Below are positions 1 through 5,944 of a stretch of DNA of 9,541 nucleotides, one piece after another. Position 1 is the stretch's first letter; each line of letters begins with the position of its first letter. The position numbers were made by a program, and so were the translations under genes. The DNA is from JAMCXS01 sp964459065 (GTDB lineage: Bacteria; Acidobacteriota; Terriglobia; UBA7540): contig CAYWMN010000136.1 in NCBI GenBank assembly GCA_964459065.1, positions 1 to 9,541 of the forward strand, read 5' to 3'. The notes beneath the pieces were generated by a model. It was not told where the DNA came from and did not search any database. It saw only the letters and a program-made list of their open reading frames with translations.

Positions 1-404
1 TCCTCACCGCCTGCATCGAGCGGCGGAGCAGCTACTGCTGCTTCAACACCCCGCTGGCGCGGATCTTAAACGAGCAGATCCGCCCGCAGCTTGGGCGCGG
101 TTGGGGCGAGGCCGACGCGCCGGACTGCACCGGCATCAACGTCCTCGACTTCGGGCGGGTCGACTGGGACCGGGTGAACCTCGACGAGTGGCTGGCGATC
201 CTGGCCGAGACGGGGCATTTCCCGACGCTCGACACCCTCAACCTGGATGCCCTCACCGGTACGGGCAATGAGCTTGATCTTTCCGGATCCCGACCGGATG
301 CCGCCGCGCGCAGTCAGACTCGGTCCGAGGGTCTCGACAGCGATGCGGCGCGCCGGGAGGCGGAGACGGACCTGTGGGAGTCGACGCTGCCGGCTTTGCC
401 GTGA
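1..404 (+). CDS. traN: Conjugal transfer mating-pair stabilisation protein TraN, C-terminal end (partial)
   Basis: The frame is open from base 3 and ends at TGA 402-404; the start lies left of the window. The visible 133 residues begin with a Cys-rich stretch, 'RSSYCCFNTPLARILNEQ', followed by 'RPQLGRGWG', 'DCTGI' and 'VDWDRVNLDEWLAIL'. I recognise this as the conserved C-terminus of TraN of F-type and ICE-type conjugation systems. TraN is an outer-membrane protein of the donor cell that stabilises mating pairs, and its many cysteines form disulfides. The last 45 or so residues are a polar, probably disordered tail. The presence of traN says that the modification genes to the right sit next to, or inside, a conjugative plasmid or integrative conjugative element. 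The family call is fairly sure; the element type cannot be decided from this fragment. Confidence 0.85.
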   Translation, partial: LTACIERRSSYCCFNTPLARILNEQIRPQLGRGWGEADAPDCTGINVLDFGRVDWDRVNLDEWLAILAETGHFPTLDTLNLDALTGTGNELDLSGSRPDAAARSQTRSEGLDSDAARREAETDLWESTLPALP

Positions 405-484
405 GGCGGAAGGTATTCCGCAGTTTGCCCCTCAATCCCTACCATCACTTCGGTGGATATCCGAAAGAACTCTACATGTGTGCA

Positions 485-522
485 GCGACCGTGAACTGAG
501 TAACATTCGCAGTAACGGTCGC
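485..522. repeat. Perfect 8-bp inverted repeat downstream of traN
   Basis: The arms GCGACCGT (485-492) and ACGGTCGC (515-522) are exact reverse complements separated by 22 bases. The spacer also holds two similar short words, GAGTAAC and CAGTAAC. There is no T-run after the second arm, so it is not a standard Rho-independent terminator. It could be a protein-binding site or an end of conjugation-gene transcription. The rest of 405-575 shows nothing recognisable. Confidence 0.4.
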
Positions 523-575
523 AGGTGATTTGCCAAGAGCCCTGTTTCACTGGGAAATCGATTGTGGGTAGCACT

Positions 576-941
576 ATGGGTAATAGTTCGCGAAATCTGC
601 CGCAACCGCCCAAGCTACAAGAGATCACGGACCGCCTTAGCCGGTGGGGGTTCGCCTGGACAGGCGACTTGGGTATCCAAGGGGACCGGAGATTCGAAGG
701 ACCATCAATCCCTGGAATCCGCAGTGGGATGTTTCTGACTGGAGTGGGGAAGGGAAGCTTGTACATAAAGGACAACCGCCTCAGCGCGACGGGAGAGTAC
801 AAATTCCTGAAAGATCATGTTGAGCCTGCCCGGTACGAAAACCTTTCGGGACATTACCCTGTCTGGGTAGGACGGAAGTTAGTACAGGTTCTCGATAAGA
901 TCGACGAGCTATTTGAAGCCGCAGGTGCCGGGAAAGAATGA
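576..941 (+). CDS. Small orphan protein of unknown function (121 aa)
   Basis: The frame is open upstream to a GTG at 525, but I chose ATG 576 because the residues between look unlike a conserved N-terminus; no strong ribosome-binding site precedes either start. The predicted protein is 121 residues, soluble, with no signal peptide or membrane segment. It has a Trp-containing N-terminal part ('LSRWGFAWTGDLGIQGDRRFEG'-like region, residues about 23-44), a Gly-rich middle, and a C-terminal helix with 'KLVQVLDKIDELFEAAG'. I do not recognise the family. Base composition is somewhat less GC-rich than the operon genes, which fits a cargo gene of a mobile element. It stands alone between traN and the acidic minus-strand gene. 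It could be a real accessory gene or a chance open frame; I lean to real. Confidence 0.45.
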   Translation: MGNSSRNLPQPPKLQEITDRLSRWGFAWTGDLGIQGDRRFEGPSIPGIRSGMFLTGVGKGSLYIKDNRLSATGEYKFLKDHVEPARYENLSGHYPVWVGRKLVQVLDKIDELFEAAGAGKE

Positions 942-1332
942 ACCGCGGCGCGTGAACTGCAAAAACGGAGAGTGGATTCACAAGCGCATCTGAGGAGCTT
1001 CAGGGTGCTCTTCCTTGGCTTGACCCGCGTCATGGTGCGGCTGGAGGTTGTCTGCAACGAAAACAGCGGTTCGGTCAGGGAAAGTCTGCTGCCGTTGGCT
1101 AGACGTTGAAGATGCCCGCGTCGCCTGATGCGGGAAGTGCCGCCCCGCCCAGGACCCGCCAGTACATTGAGGGTGTGGGGGACGACGGGTTCATAGGGTG
1201 ACGATGGCATCCGCGATGTCGGTACGCCGCACCAACCCCTTCGTGGAGATCCTTTGAGGCTACGTCCCCTGAAGTCTTAGGCGGCTACGATTGCCGACGC
1301 CCCTGGCCGGATCTCAACCACTGCTCCAGGAG
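942..1332. other. Gene-free stretch of 391 bases
   Basis: I see no convincing coding region here on either strand: open frames are short, Arg/Ser-rich and lack ribosome-binding sites. The only structure I noted is a 5-bp inverted repeat, CCCGC 1115-1119 and GCGGG 1130-1134, with a 10-base loop. It may be remnant DNA between two cargo genes. No insertion-sequence ends, tRNA or attachment site could be recognised. Confidence 0.4.
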
Positions 1333-1791
1333 CTAACGGTGAGCCGAGTCAAGCTCGGCAAGTAGGTCGACCAAGCGCAGGGCGCCGGCGATGTGCCGCT
1401 CCTGCAGAGGCTCGGTCATCGGGTTTCGGCGCAGGTCGACGGACTCCAGAAAGTCCAGCAGATCCCAGTCATCCGGCAGGTCCTCGTTCGGGAGCCCGCC
1501 ACCGGCCGTGGGCAGGGGTCCCCGCTCGGAATCGAAGGGAAACAGCTCGGCGCGACCGAGGTAGCCGTATATGGCCTCCCGGATCAGCCCGGCAGGGTCC
1601 TTCGGAGAGTCTCCCGCCCCCGGCAATTCCCGCACGTCGAACTGCCAGTCGAGGTCCTCTTCCTCGGGGGAGAAACTGAAGACGTGCTGGAGACAGTCCG
1701 GGAATTCGTCCTCGTGGTAGACATGGAAGACGTGGCACCCGCGGTGCTCGAGAAAGACCTCGGAGCCGAGCCGGAGTGTGATCGTTGGCAT
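1333..1791 (-). CDS. Very acidic orphan protein (152 aa)
   Basis: The frame runs on the minus strand from ATG 1791-1789 to TAG 1335-1333. The protein is 152 residues with about 32 Asp/Glu against 12 Arg/Lys, so its net charge is near -20. It has aromatic, His-rich N-terminal strands (the 'HVFHVYHEDEF' region, residues about 20-30), an acidic segment 'SPEEEDLDWQFDV', and a C-terminal helix ending 'LRLVDLLAELDSAHR'. There is no signal peptide or membrane segment. I do not recognise the family. The amino-acid mix looks like a real folded protein, whereas the opposite strand gives an implausible one. A divergent promoter can be drawn at 1841-1870. Strong acidity recalls DNA-mimic antirestriction proteins, but that is only a charge resemblance; nothing in the sequence proves it. 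A short inverted repeat (1343-1348 with 1354-1359) overlaps its last codons. Confidence 0.55.
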   Translation of the reverse strand: MPTITLRLGSEVFLEHRGCHVFHVYHEDEFPDCLQHVFSFSPEEEDLDWQFDVRELPGAGDSPKDPAGLIREAIYGYLGRAELFPFDSERGPLPTAGGGLPNEDLPDDWDLLDFLESVDLRRNPMTEPLQERHIAGALRLVDLLAELDSAHR

Positions 1792-1830
1792 AGTGGATAC
1801 CTGGGCTGCGTGGCGGGCGACGAACCAGTT

Positions 1831-1870
1831 TTGACTTTTCGTTATATTTGGTTACGCTCTTTACCGTCAG
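1831..1870. promoter_or_regulatory. AT-rich divergent promoter region
   Basis: This is a sharp AT-rich island in GC-rich surroundings, between two divergent genes. For the plus strand, TTGACT (1831-1836) and TACGCT (1853-1858) are 16 bases apart and would start transcription about 43 bases before the HTH gene. For the minus strand, CTGACG (1870-1865) and TATAAC (1846-1841) are 18 bases apart and would serve the acidic protein gene. The two overlap, so they may compete. The HTH protein encoded just downstream is the natural candidate to bind here. Motif matches are partial, so this is a candidate only. Confidence 0.35.
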
Positions 1871-1907
1871 CTGATAGACAGTGACCGCATGTAACAAGTG
1901 TGGCACA

Positions 1908-2153
1908 ATGCCCATTGAAATAAAAGGCTTAATTTACTTTTCGTTGGCTGAAGTGGCGGAAAGGATCGACGTCACCCGCCAGACCCTATGGCGGTGGCGT
2001 CAGGACGGAAAAGTCCCACCGGGCCACAAGTACCGCGGCCGACAGGTGATCTACACGCCGGCGGAGCTGAACGCCATCGAGCGGTTCGCCAACCGGATCG
2101 ATCCCATCGAGCCGTCCGACAAGGTCCAACGTGATCTCTTCGGGGATCAGTGA
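1908..2153 (+). CDS. Small MerR/excisionase-like helix-turn-helix protein (81 aa)
   Basis: The 81-residue protein begins 'MPIEIKGLIYFSLAEVAERI', typical of a family of short MerR-like regulators that start just before the HTH. The segment 'SLAEVAERIDVTRQTLWRWR' (about residues 12-31) is the HTH, followed by a wing with 'KYRGRQVIYTPAELNAIERF'. There is no effector-binding domain, so it should be a DNA-binding protein of the MerR/HTH_17 type. I chose ATG 1908 over an in-frame GTG at 1881 because the family normally starts at this point; neither start has a clear Shine-Dalgarno sequence. It ends only 9 bases before queC and is probably the first gene of the preQ0 operon. Its likely job is to control this operon and perhaps the divergent gene. 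A role as an excisionase-like factor of the mobile element cannot be excluded. Confidence 0.78.
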   Translation: MPIEIKGLIYFSLAEVAERIDVTRQTLWRWRQDGKVPPGHKYRGRQVIYTPAELNAIERFANRIDPIEPSDKVQRDLFGDQ

Positions 2154-2162
2154 GGTGCGAGC

Positions 2163-2864
2163 ATGAGAAAGGCGGTTGTCCTTCTGAGCGGCGGCCTAGA
2201 CTCCACCACCACGCTGGCGATCGCCAAGGCGGAGGGCTTCGAGCCCTACGCCCTCTCGTTCCGCTACGGTCAAAGGCACAAGGTGGAGTTGGAGTCCGCG
2301 GCGCGTGTGGTGGATGCCATGGGCCTCGCGGAGCACGTCATCGCCGACATCGATCTGCGGCGATTCGGTGGATCGGCCCTGACCAGTGACATCGACGTAC
2401 CCAAGGACCGGGGCCTCGATGAGATGGGCGAGGGGATACCGGTCACCTATGTTCCCGCCCGCAATACAGTCTTCCTCTCCTTCGCCCTTGCCTGGGCCGA
2501 GGTGCTGGAGGCGAGCGACATCTTCATCGGCGTCAACGCCCTGGACTATTCGGGCTACCCGGACTGCCGCCCAGATTACATCGCCGCGTATGAGCAGATG
2601 GCCAACCTGGCCACCAAGGCGGGGGTGGTGGGCCGCCAACGGCTCAAGATCCACACCCCACTGATCCAGCTCACCAAGGCGGAGATCATCCGCAAGGGTA
2701 CGGAGCTGGGCGTGGACTATGCGCTCACCAGCAGTTGCTACGACCCGGGCGAGGACGGGCGCCCCTGCGGCCAGTGCGACTCCTGCCAGCTTCGCGCGAA
2801 GGGGTTTGCCGAGGCCGGCATTCCCGATCCGTTGCTGGTCAGGTTCGGGAGGTTGGCAACATGA
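2163..2864 (+). CDS. queC: 7-cyano-7-deazaguanine (preQ0) synthase QueC
   Basis: QueC converts 7-carboxy-7-deazaguanine and ammonia to preQ0, using ATP; it acts in the cytosol and completes the preQ0 pathway. The 233-residue protein has the normal length. The ATP pyrophosphatase P-loop 'SGGLDSTT' is at residues 9-16, 'VPARN' at 97-101, and the zinc site is made of Cys192, Cys202, Cys205 and Cys208 ('CGQCDSC'). All expected motifs are intact. A good ribosome-binding site, GAGGTG at 2152-2157, sits 5 bases before the ATG and overlaps the stop of the HTH gene. The stop overlaps the queD start in an ATGA (2861-2864), so translation of the two is coupled. In this context the product is probably meant for DNA modification, although preQ0 could also feed tRNA queuosine. 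The call is very secure. Confidence 0.97.
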   Translation: MRKAVVLLSGGLDSTTTLAIAKAEGFEPYALSFRYGQRHKVELESAARVVDAMGLAEHVIADIDLRRFGGSALTSDIDVPKDRGLDEMGEGIPVTYVPARNTVFLSFALAWAEVLEASDIFIGVNALDYSGYPDCRPDYIAAYEQMANLATKAGVVGRQRLKIHTPLIQLTKAEIIRKGTELGVDYALTSSCYDPGEDGRPCGQCDSCQLRAKGFAEAGIPDPLLVRFGRLAT

Positions 2865-3955
2865 TCGAGCGACTTTTCCACGTGGCCGCTGCGCCCTTCG
2901 AGGCGGCGCGGCGGGTGTCGATCCTCCCAGGCGGTCACCGCTCACGACGACTGCACGGACATAGCTTCCTCGCCCGGGTGCGCGCGGAGCTCCCTACGAA
3001 TTGGGCGCCCTTTCCCGGCGGTGAGACGGGTGCGCTGAAGGAAGCCTTCGACCGTTGCGTCGCGACCCTCGACTATCGCGACCTCAACGAGCACCTGCCG
3101 GTCCCCACCGATGAGAACCTGGCGCGCTGGGTGCGTGAGTGTGTCGAGGCGCCGGGCATCGAGTCGGTCGGCATCCAGAGCACCCGCGACCAGGGGGCGG
3201 ATCTGGACCGGGCCGAGCATGTCCACGTCTGGCGCCGCTTCCGTTTCGAGGCCGCACACCGCTTGCCTAACGTGCCCGAAGGCCATAAGTGCGGGCGCAT
3301 GCACGGGCATGGGTTCGAGGTCATCCTGCATGCCGATCAGGACTTGGGCTCAGGGGACATGGGCGTCGACTTCGACCACCTCGGGGACATCTGGGCCCCG
3401 CTGCACGCGGCGCTCGACTACGCCTGTCTGAACGACATGGAGGGGTTGGAGAACCCCACCAGCGAGATGCTCTCGGCCTGGCTCTGGAAGCGCCTCAAGC
3501 CTGCCTTGCCGGCCCTGTCCTGGATCACCGTCTACGAGACCGCCACCGCCGGCTGCCACTACGACGGCGCGCACTACCGCATCTGGAAGGAGCAACGCCT
3601 CGAGAGCGCGCTGCGCCTGATCAAGGCCCCGGACGGCGACCCCCGGCGCCGCCTGCACGGACACAGTTACCTGCTGCGCCTGCACCTGACCGCACCCCTC
3701 GACCAGGTCCTGGGCTGGACCGTGGACTACGGGGACGTCAAGGAACTGTTCAAGCCCGTCTACAAACAGCTCGACCACCACCTGCTCAACGAGCTGCCGC
3801 GCCTCAGCGACGCCGACCCGGCGGGCCTGGCCCTGTGGATGCGCGAGGAGGTGGCGGTCCAGCTCCCGCAGCTCGACCGCATCGATCTGCACGAGACACC
3901 AGGCTGTGGCGCGGTGCTCTGCTGGGGCGATCTGGGCCCCGCCCTGCCGACATGA
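2861..3955 (+). CDS. queD: Triple-module 6-carboxytetrahydropterin synthase QueD
   Basis: QueD turns dihydroneopterin triphosphate into 6-carboxy-tetrahydropterin. Usual QueD is about 120 residues; this protein is 364 and contains three QueD modules. Module 1 (about 1-118) keeps His32-Gly-His34 but has Arg17 for the first zinc His, Ser28 for the catalytic Cys and Tyr72 for the catalytic His. Module 2 (about 119-240) is close to E. coli QueD, with His133, Cys144, His148, His150 and Glu226, but has Tyr187 where the catalytic His should be. Module 3 (about 244-364) keeps His266, His268, Asp305-His306 and Glu345 but lacks the first His (Leu251) and Cys (Arg262). Thus no module is complete, yet modules 2 and 3 complement each other. 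The start is set by the ATGA overlap with queC and by GGGAGG at 2847-2852. It overlaps queE by ATGA at 3952-3955. Function as QueD is inferred from context and module 2. Confidence 0.93.
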   Translation: MIERLFHVAAAPFEAARRVSILPGGHRSRRLHGHSFLARVRAELPTNWAPFPGGETGALKEAFDRCVATLDYRDLNEHLPVPTDENLARWVRECVEAPGIESVGIQSTRDQGADLDRAEHVHVWRRFRFEAAHRLPNVPEGHKCGRMHGHGFEVILHADQDLGSGDMGVDFDHLGDIWAPLHAALDYACLNDMEGLENPTSEMLSAWLWKRLKPALPALSWITVYETATAGCHYDGAHYRIWKEQRLESALRLIKAPDGDPRRRLHGHSYLLRLHLTAPLDQVLGWTVDYGDVKELFKPVYKQLDHHLLNELPRLSDADPAGLALWMREEVAVQLPQLDRIDLHETPGCGAVLCWGDLGPALPT

Positions 3956-4593
3956 CCTACAGTGTCAAGGAGATCTTCTACACGCTGCAGGGAGAGGGCG
4001 CGAACACCGGCCGCCCCGCGGTTTTCTGCCGCTTCGCCGGGTGCAACCTGTGGAGCGGACGAGAGCACGACCGGGCTAAGGCCGTCTGCCAGTTCTGCGA
4101 CACCGATTTCCGCGGGATCGATGGAGTGAACGGGGGCAAGTACCGGACCGCCGACGATCTCGCGGACCGGATCGCGGCTACCTGGGCCCCAGCGGCGACG
4201 CGATCCGCTCAGCCGTTCGTCGTCTGCACCGGCGGCGAGCCCCTCCTGCAGCTCGACGAGGGCCTGATCGGAGCGCTTCATGCCCGCGGCTTCCAGGTGG
4301 CGGTGGAGACCAACGGTACCAAGCCGGCGCCCCAGGGACTCGACTGGGTCTGCGTCAGTCCCAAGGCGGACGCGGAGCTTACGATCCGGGCCGGCAACGA
4401 GCTGAAGCTGGTTTGCCCGCAGGAGAAGGCGCCGCCGGAGCGCTTCGCGCGACTGGCCTTCGATCACTTCTTCCTGCAGCCGATGGACGGACCGGATCGG
4501 GAGGCAAACACGCGGGATATCGTGGTCTACTGCAAGGCGCACCCTCGATGGCGGCTGAGCCTGCAGACCCACAAGCTCCTTGGCATCCCATAG
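3952..4593 (+). CDS. queE: 7-carboxy-7-deazaguanine synthase QueE (radical SAM)
   Basis: QueE rearranges 6-carboxy-tetrahydropterin into 7-carboxy-7-deazaguanine using S-adenosylmethionine and a 4Fe-4S cluster. The 213-residue protein begins 'MTYSVKEIFYTLQGEGANTG', the typical QueE N-terminus. The cluster cysteines are Cys31, Cys46 and Cys49, a C-x14-C-x2-C arrangement, the expanded form known for QueE rather than the usual C-x3-C-x2-C. Further family motifs are 'CTGGEP' (92-97), 'VETNGT' (118-123) and 'SPK' (136-138). Length is normal and no key residue is missing. The start is fixed by the ATGA overlap with the queD stop; there is no strong ribosome-binding site of its own, so it probably depends on translation of queD. 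It lies 27 bases before folE2. The call is very secure. Confidence 0.96.
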   Translation: MTYSVKEIFYTLQGEGANTGRPAVFCRFAGCNLWSGREHDRAKAVCQFCDTDFRGIDGVNGGKYRTADDLADRIAATWAPAATRSAQPFVVCTGGEPLLQLDEGLIGALHARGFQVAVETNGTKPAPQGLDWVCVSPKADAELTIRAGNELKLVCPQEKAPPERFARLAFDHFFLQPMDGPDREANTRDIVVYCKAHPRWRLSLQTHKLLGIP

Positions 4594-4620
4594 GGGAGAC
4601 ATCCCCAGGGGGACAGAGGC

Positions 4621-5490
4621 ATGACCACAGAAGGTTTGGCAAAAAGGGAGTTCTACGAAGCAGACGGCGTCTTTGTCTCGGCTCTGATCGATCCCCGGCC
4701 ACGCCCCGAGCTGGAGGACGTCCAGAACCACGCCGATCATCGCGAGGTGGCGCTCGAACAGGTCGGCGTCCGCGATCTGCGCTACCCGATCACCGTGCTC
4801 GATCGGGCGGCGGAGTCCCAGCGCACCGTTGCCACGATCACCCTCTCCGTCGGGCTGCCGCAGGACACCAAGGGCCCCCACATGAGCCGCTTCATCCACG
4901 TGTTGGAGCGGCACCGGGGCGAGATCACTGTGCGGACCCTCCCGGTCGTGCTGCGGGATCTCAAGACGACCCTGGAGGCCGAGTCCGCCCGCATCGAGGT
5001 GCGCTTCCCTTACTTCCTGGAGCGCCGGGCGCCGGTCAGTGGGGTACCGGCCCTCGTCGACTACCAGTGCGCCTTCATAGGTGAGATGAATGGCGGGGAC
5101 ATGGACTTCGTCCTCGGCGTCGAGGTGCCGGTGACGAGTCTCTGCCCCTGCAGCAAGGCGATCAGCGACTACGGCGCCCACAATCAGCGTGGTTACGTTC
5201 GCATAGAGACCCGATCCACCGAAATCATCTGGATCGAGGAGCTAATCGATGTTGCTGAGGCCTCCGCCTCGACCCCGGTCTACGCCCTGCTCAAGCGCGA
5301 AGACGAGCGCTACCTCACGATGCAGGCGTACGACAACCCCGTGTTCGTTGAAGACATGGTCCGCAACGCCGCCGTGCGGTTGCGGGAGGACGCGCGAGTC
5401 ACCTGGTTCCGGGTGCGAGCCGAGAACCACGAGAGCATCCACAACCACAACGCCTTCGCGCAGGTTTCTTTGTCTCGGCTGAAGGCTTGA
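4621..5490 (+). CDS. folE2: GTP cyclohydrolase FolE2 (type IB)
   Basis: FolE2 opens GTP to 7,8-dihydroneopterin triphosphate, the entry step of both folate and preQ0 synthesis. The 289-residue protein is of normal length. The family signature 'TSLCPCSKAISDYGAHNQR' covers residues 172-190, with the metal-site Cys175 and His187, followed by Glu244 in 'NPVFVEDMVR' and His274 in 'ESIHNHNAFA'. Their spacing equals that of the metal residues I recall for the Neisseria enzyme (Cys147, His159, Glu216, His246). The ATG has AGGGGGA at 4607-4613 ahead of it. Between queE and this gene a small hairpin, GGGGA 4593-4597 with TCCCC 4602-4606, could modulate ribosome access. FolE2 does not need zinc, unlike FolE; here it sits in a preQ0 operon, so its job is probably to supply that pathway. 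It is not QueF: the QueF signature is absent. It is the last gene before a 454-bp gap. Confidence 0.95.
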   Translation: MTTEGLAKREFYEADGVFVSALIDPRPRPELEDVQNHADHREVALEQVGVRDLRYPITVLDRAAESQRTVATITLSVGLPQDTKGPHMSRFIHVLERHRGEITVRTLPVVLRDLKTTLEAESARIEVRFPYFLERRAPVSGVPALVDYQCAFIGEMNGGDMDFVLGVEVPVTSLCPCSKAISDYGAHNQRGYVRIETRSTEIIWIEELIDVAEASASTPVYALLKREDERYLTMQAYDNPVFVEDMVRNAAVRLREDARVTWFRVRAENHESIHNHNAFAQVSLSRLKA

Positions 5491-5944
5491 TCCGTCCTTG
5501 CAAGTGTGTCCGGTGGCAGGTTCCCAACAACTTGGGTCGTTGTTGCTCTGGCCCCTTTGACAATGCGGTTTCCGGACGACGGTGCGATTCCGCCAGATCG
5601 GGAACGCTCAACTGCTCAACCGGAATCGTCCTCCGTTAGCCAGCCTCTCTGATCCCGATCCAATCGATCTGCCCGAACCGAGCACTTGTGGCGCGGCGGG
5701 CTTAGCGACGACCCCTATGCACGGTCTGCGTTCTCGATCCCTCGCGCCGATCGTCCCCCGCGGGGCCGGGACCGCGGCGAGCACGGAAGCCATTACCGTG
5801 TCATCGGCGTGCCCCGTTCTTGTCCCCTAGCTGCTTACGCGGATTGGGGTTAGAATTCGCATCAGAAATTGCGTCAGCTCTGAAAAGGTTGTTAAGGAAA
5901 ACACAAGAATCCATCGTAGTGGATTCATAACGCTATGTTGTGAA
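5491..5944. other. Intergenic region between preQ0 operon and dpd block
   Basis: No gene is supported in these 454 bases; open frames on both strands are short and lack ribosome-binding sites. Near the left end are two overlapping, mutually exclusive hairpins: CCCAA 5523-5527 with TTGGG 5532-5536, and CAACAAC 5525-5531 with GTTGTTG 5539-5545. A GC palindrome CCCCGCGGGG lies at 5756-5765. The last 115 bases are AT-richer, with a TAGAAT hexamer at 5851-5856 that could be a -10 element but lacks a good -35, and an inverted repeat at 5907-5926. I see no standard terminator. The region probably separates two transcription units. Confidence 0.5.
5907..5926. promoter_or_regulatory. Perfect 7-bp inverted repeat before the DGQHR gene (candidate operator)
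   Basis: GAATCCA (5907-5913) and TGGATTC (5920-5926) are exact reverse complements with a 6-base spacer. The repeat ends 18 bases before the ATG at 5945, inside the AT-rich leader, which is where a repressor or autoregulator would act. A possible partner is the small HTH protein or one of the DNA-binding-like proteins of the cluster; this is inference. The same arms were not noticed in the other promoter region. Confidence 0.4.

Noticed and set aside
1343..1359. Hairpin GCCGAG/CTCGGC as a terminator
   Set aside because: It lies within the last codons of the minus-strand gene and is not followed by a T-run in either direction.
1393..1884. Open frame on the plus strand opposite the acidic protein gene
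   Set aside because: It has no ribosome-binding site or recognisable motif and runs across the promoter region; the minus-strand protein is more plausible, though neither has a known family.
2735..2860. Longer start for queD inside queC
   Set aside because: The extra 42 residues are Arg-rich and out of family; ATG 2861 has a good ribosome-binding site and the ATGA overlap.
3760..5181. Long open frame on the minus strand (473 codons) across queE and folE2
   Set aside because: The plus strand encodes QueE and FolE2 with intact family motifs; the minus frame is a by-product of GC-rich codon use and ends inside queD.
4621..5490. QueF (preQ0 reductase)
   Set aside because: QueF also belongs to the tunnelling fold, but its signature is missing and the CPCSKAIS...GAHNQR signature is that of FolE2.
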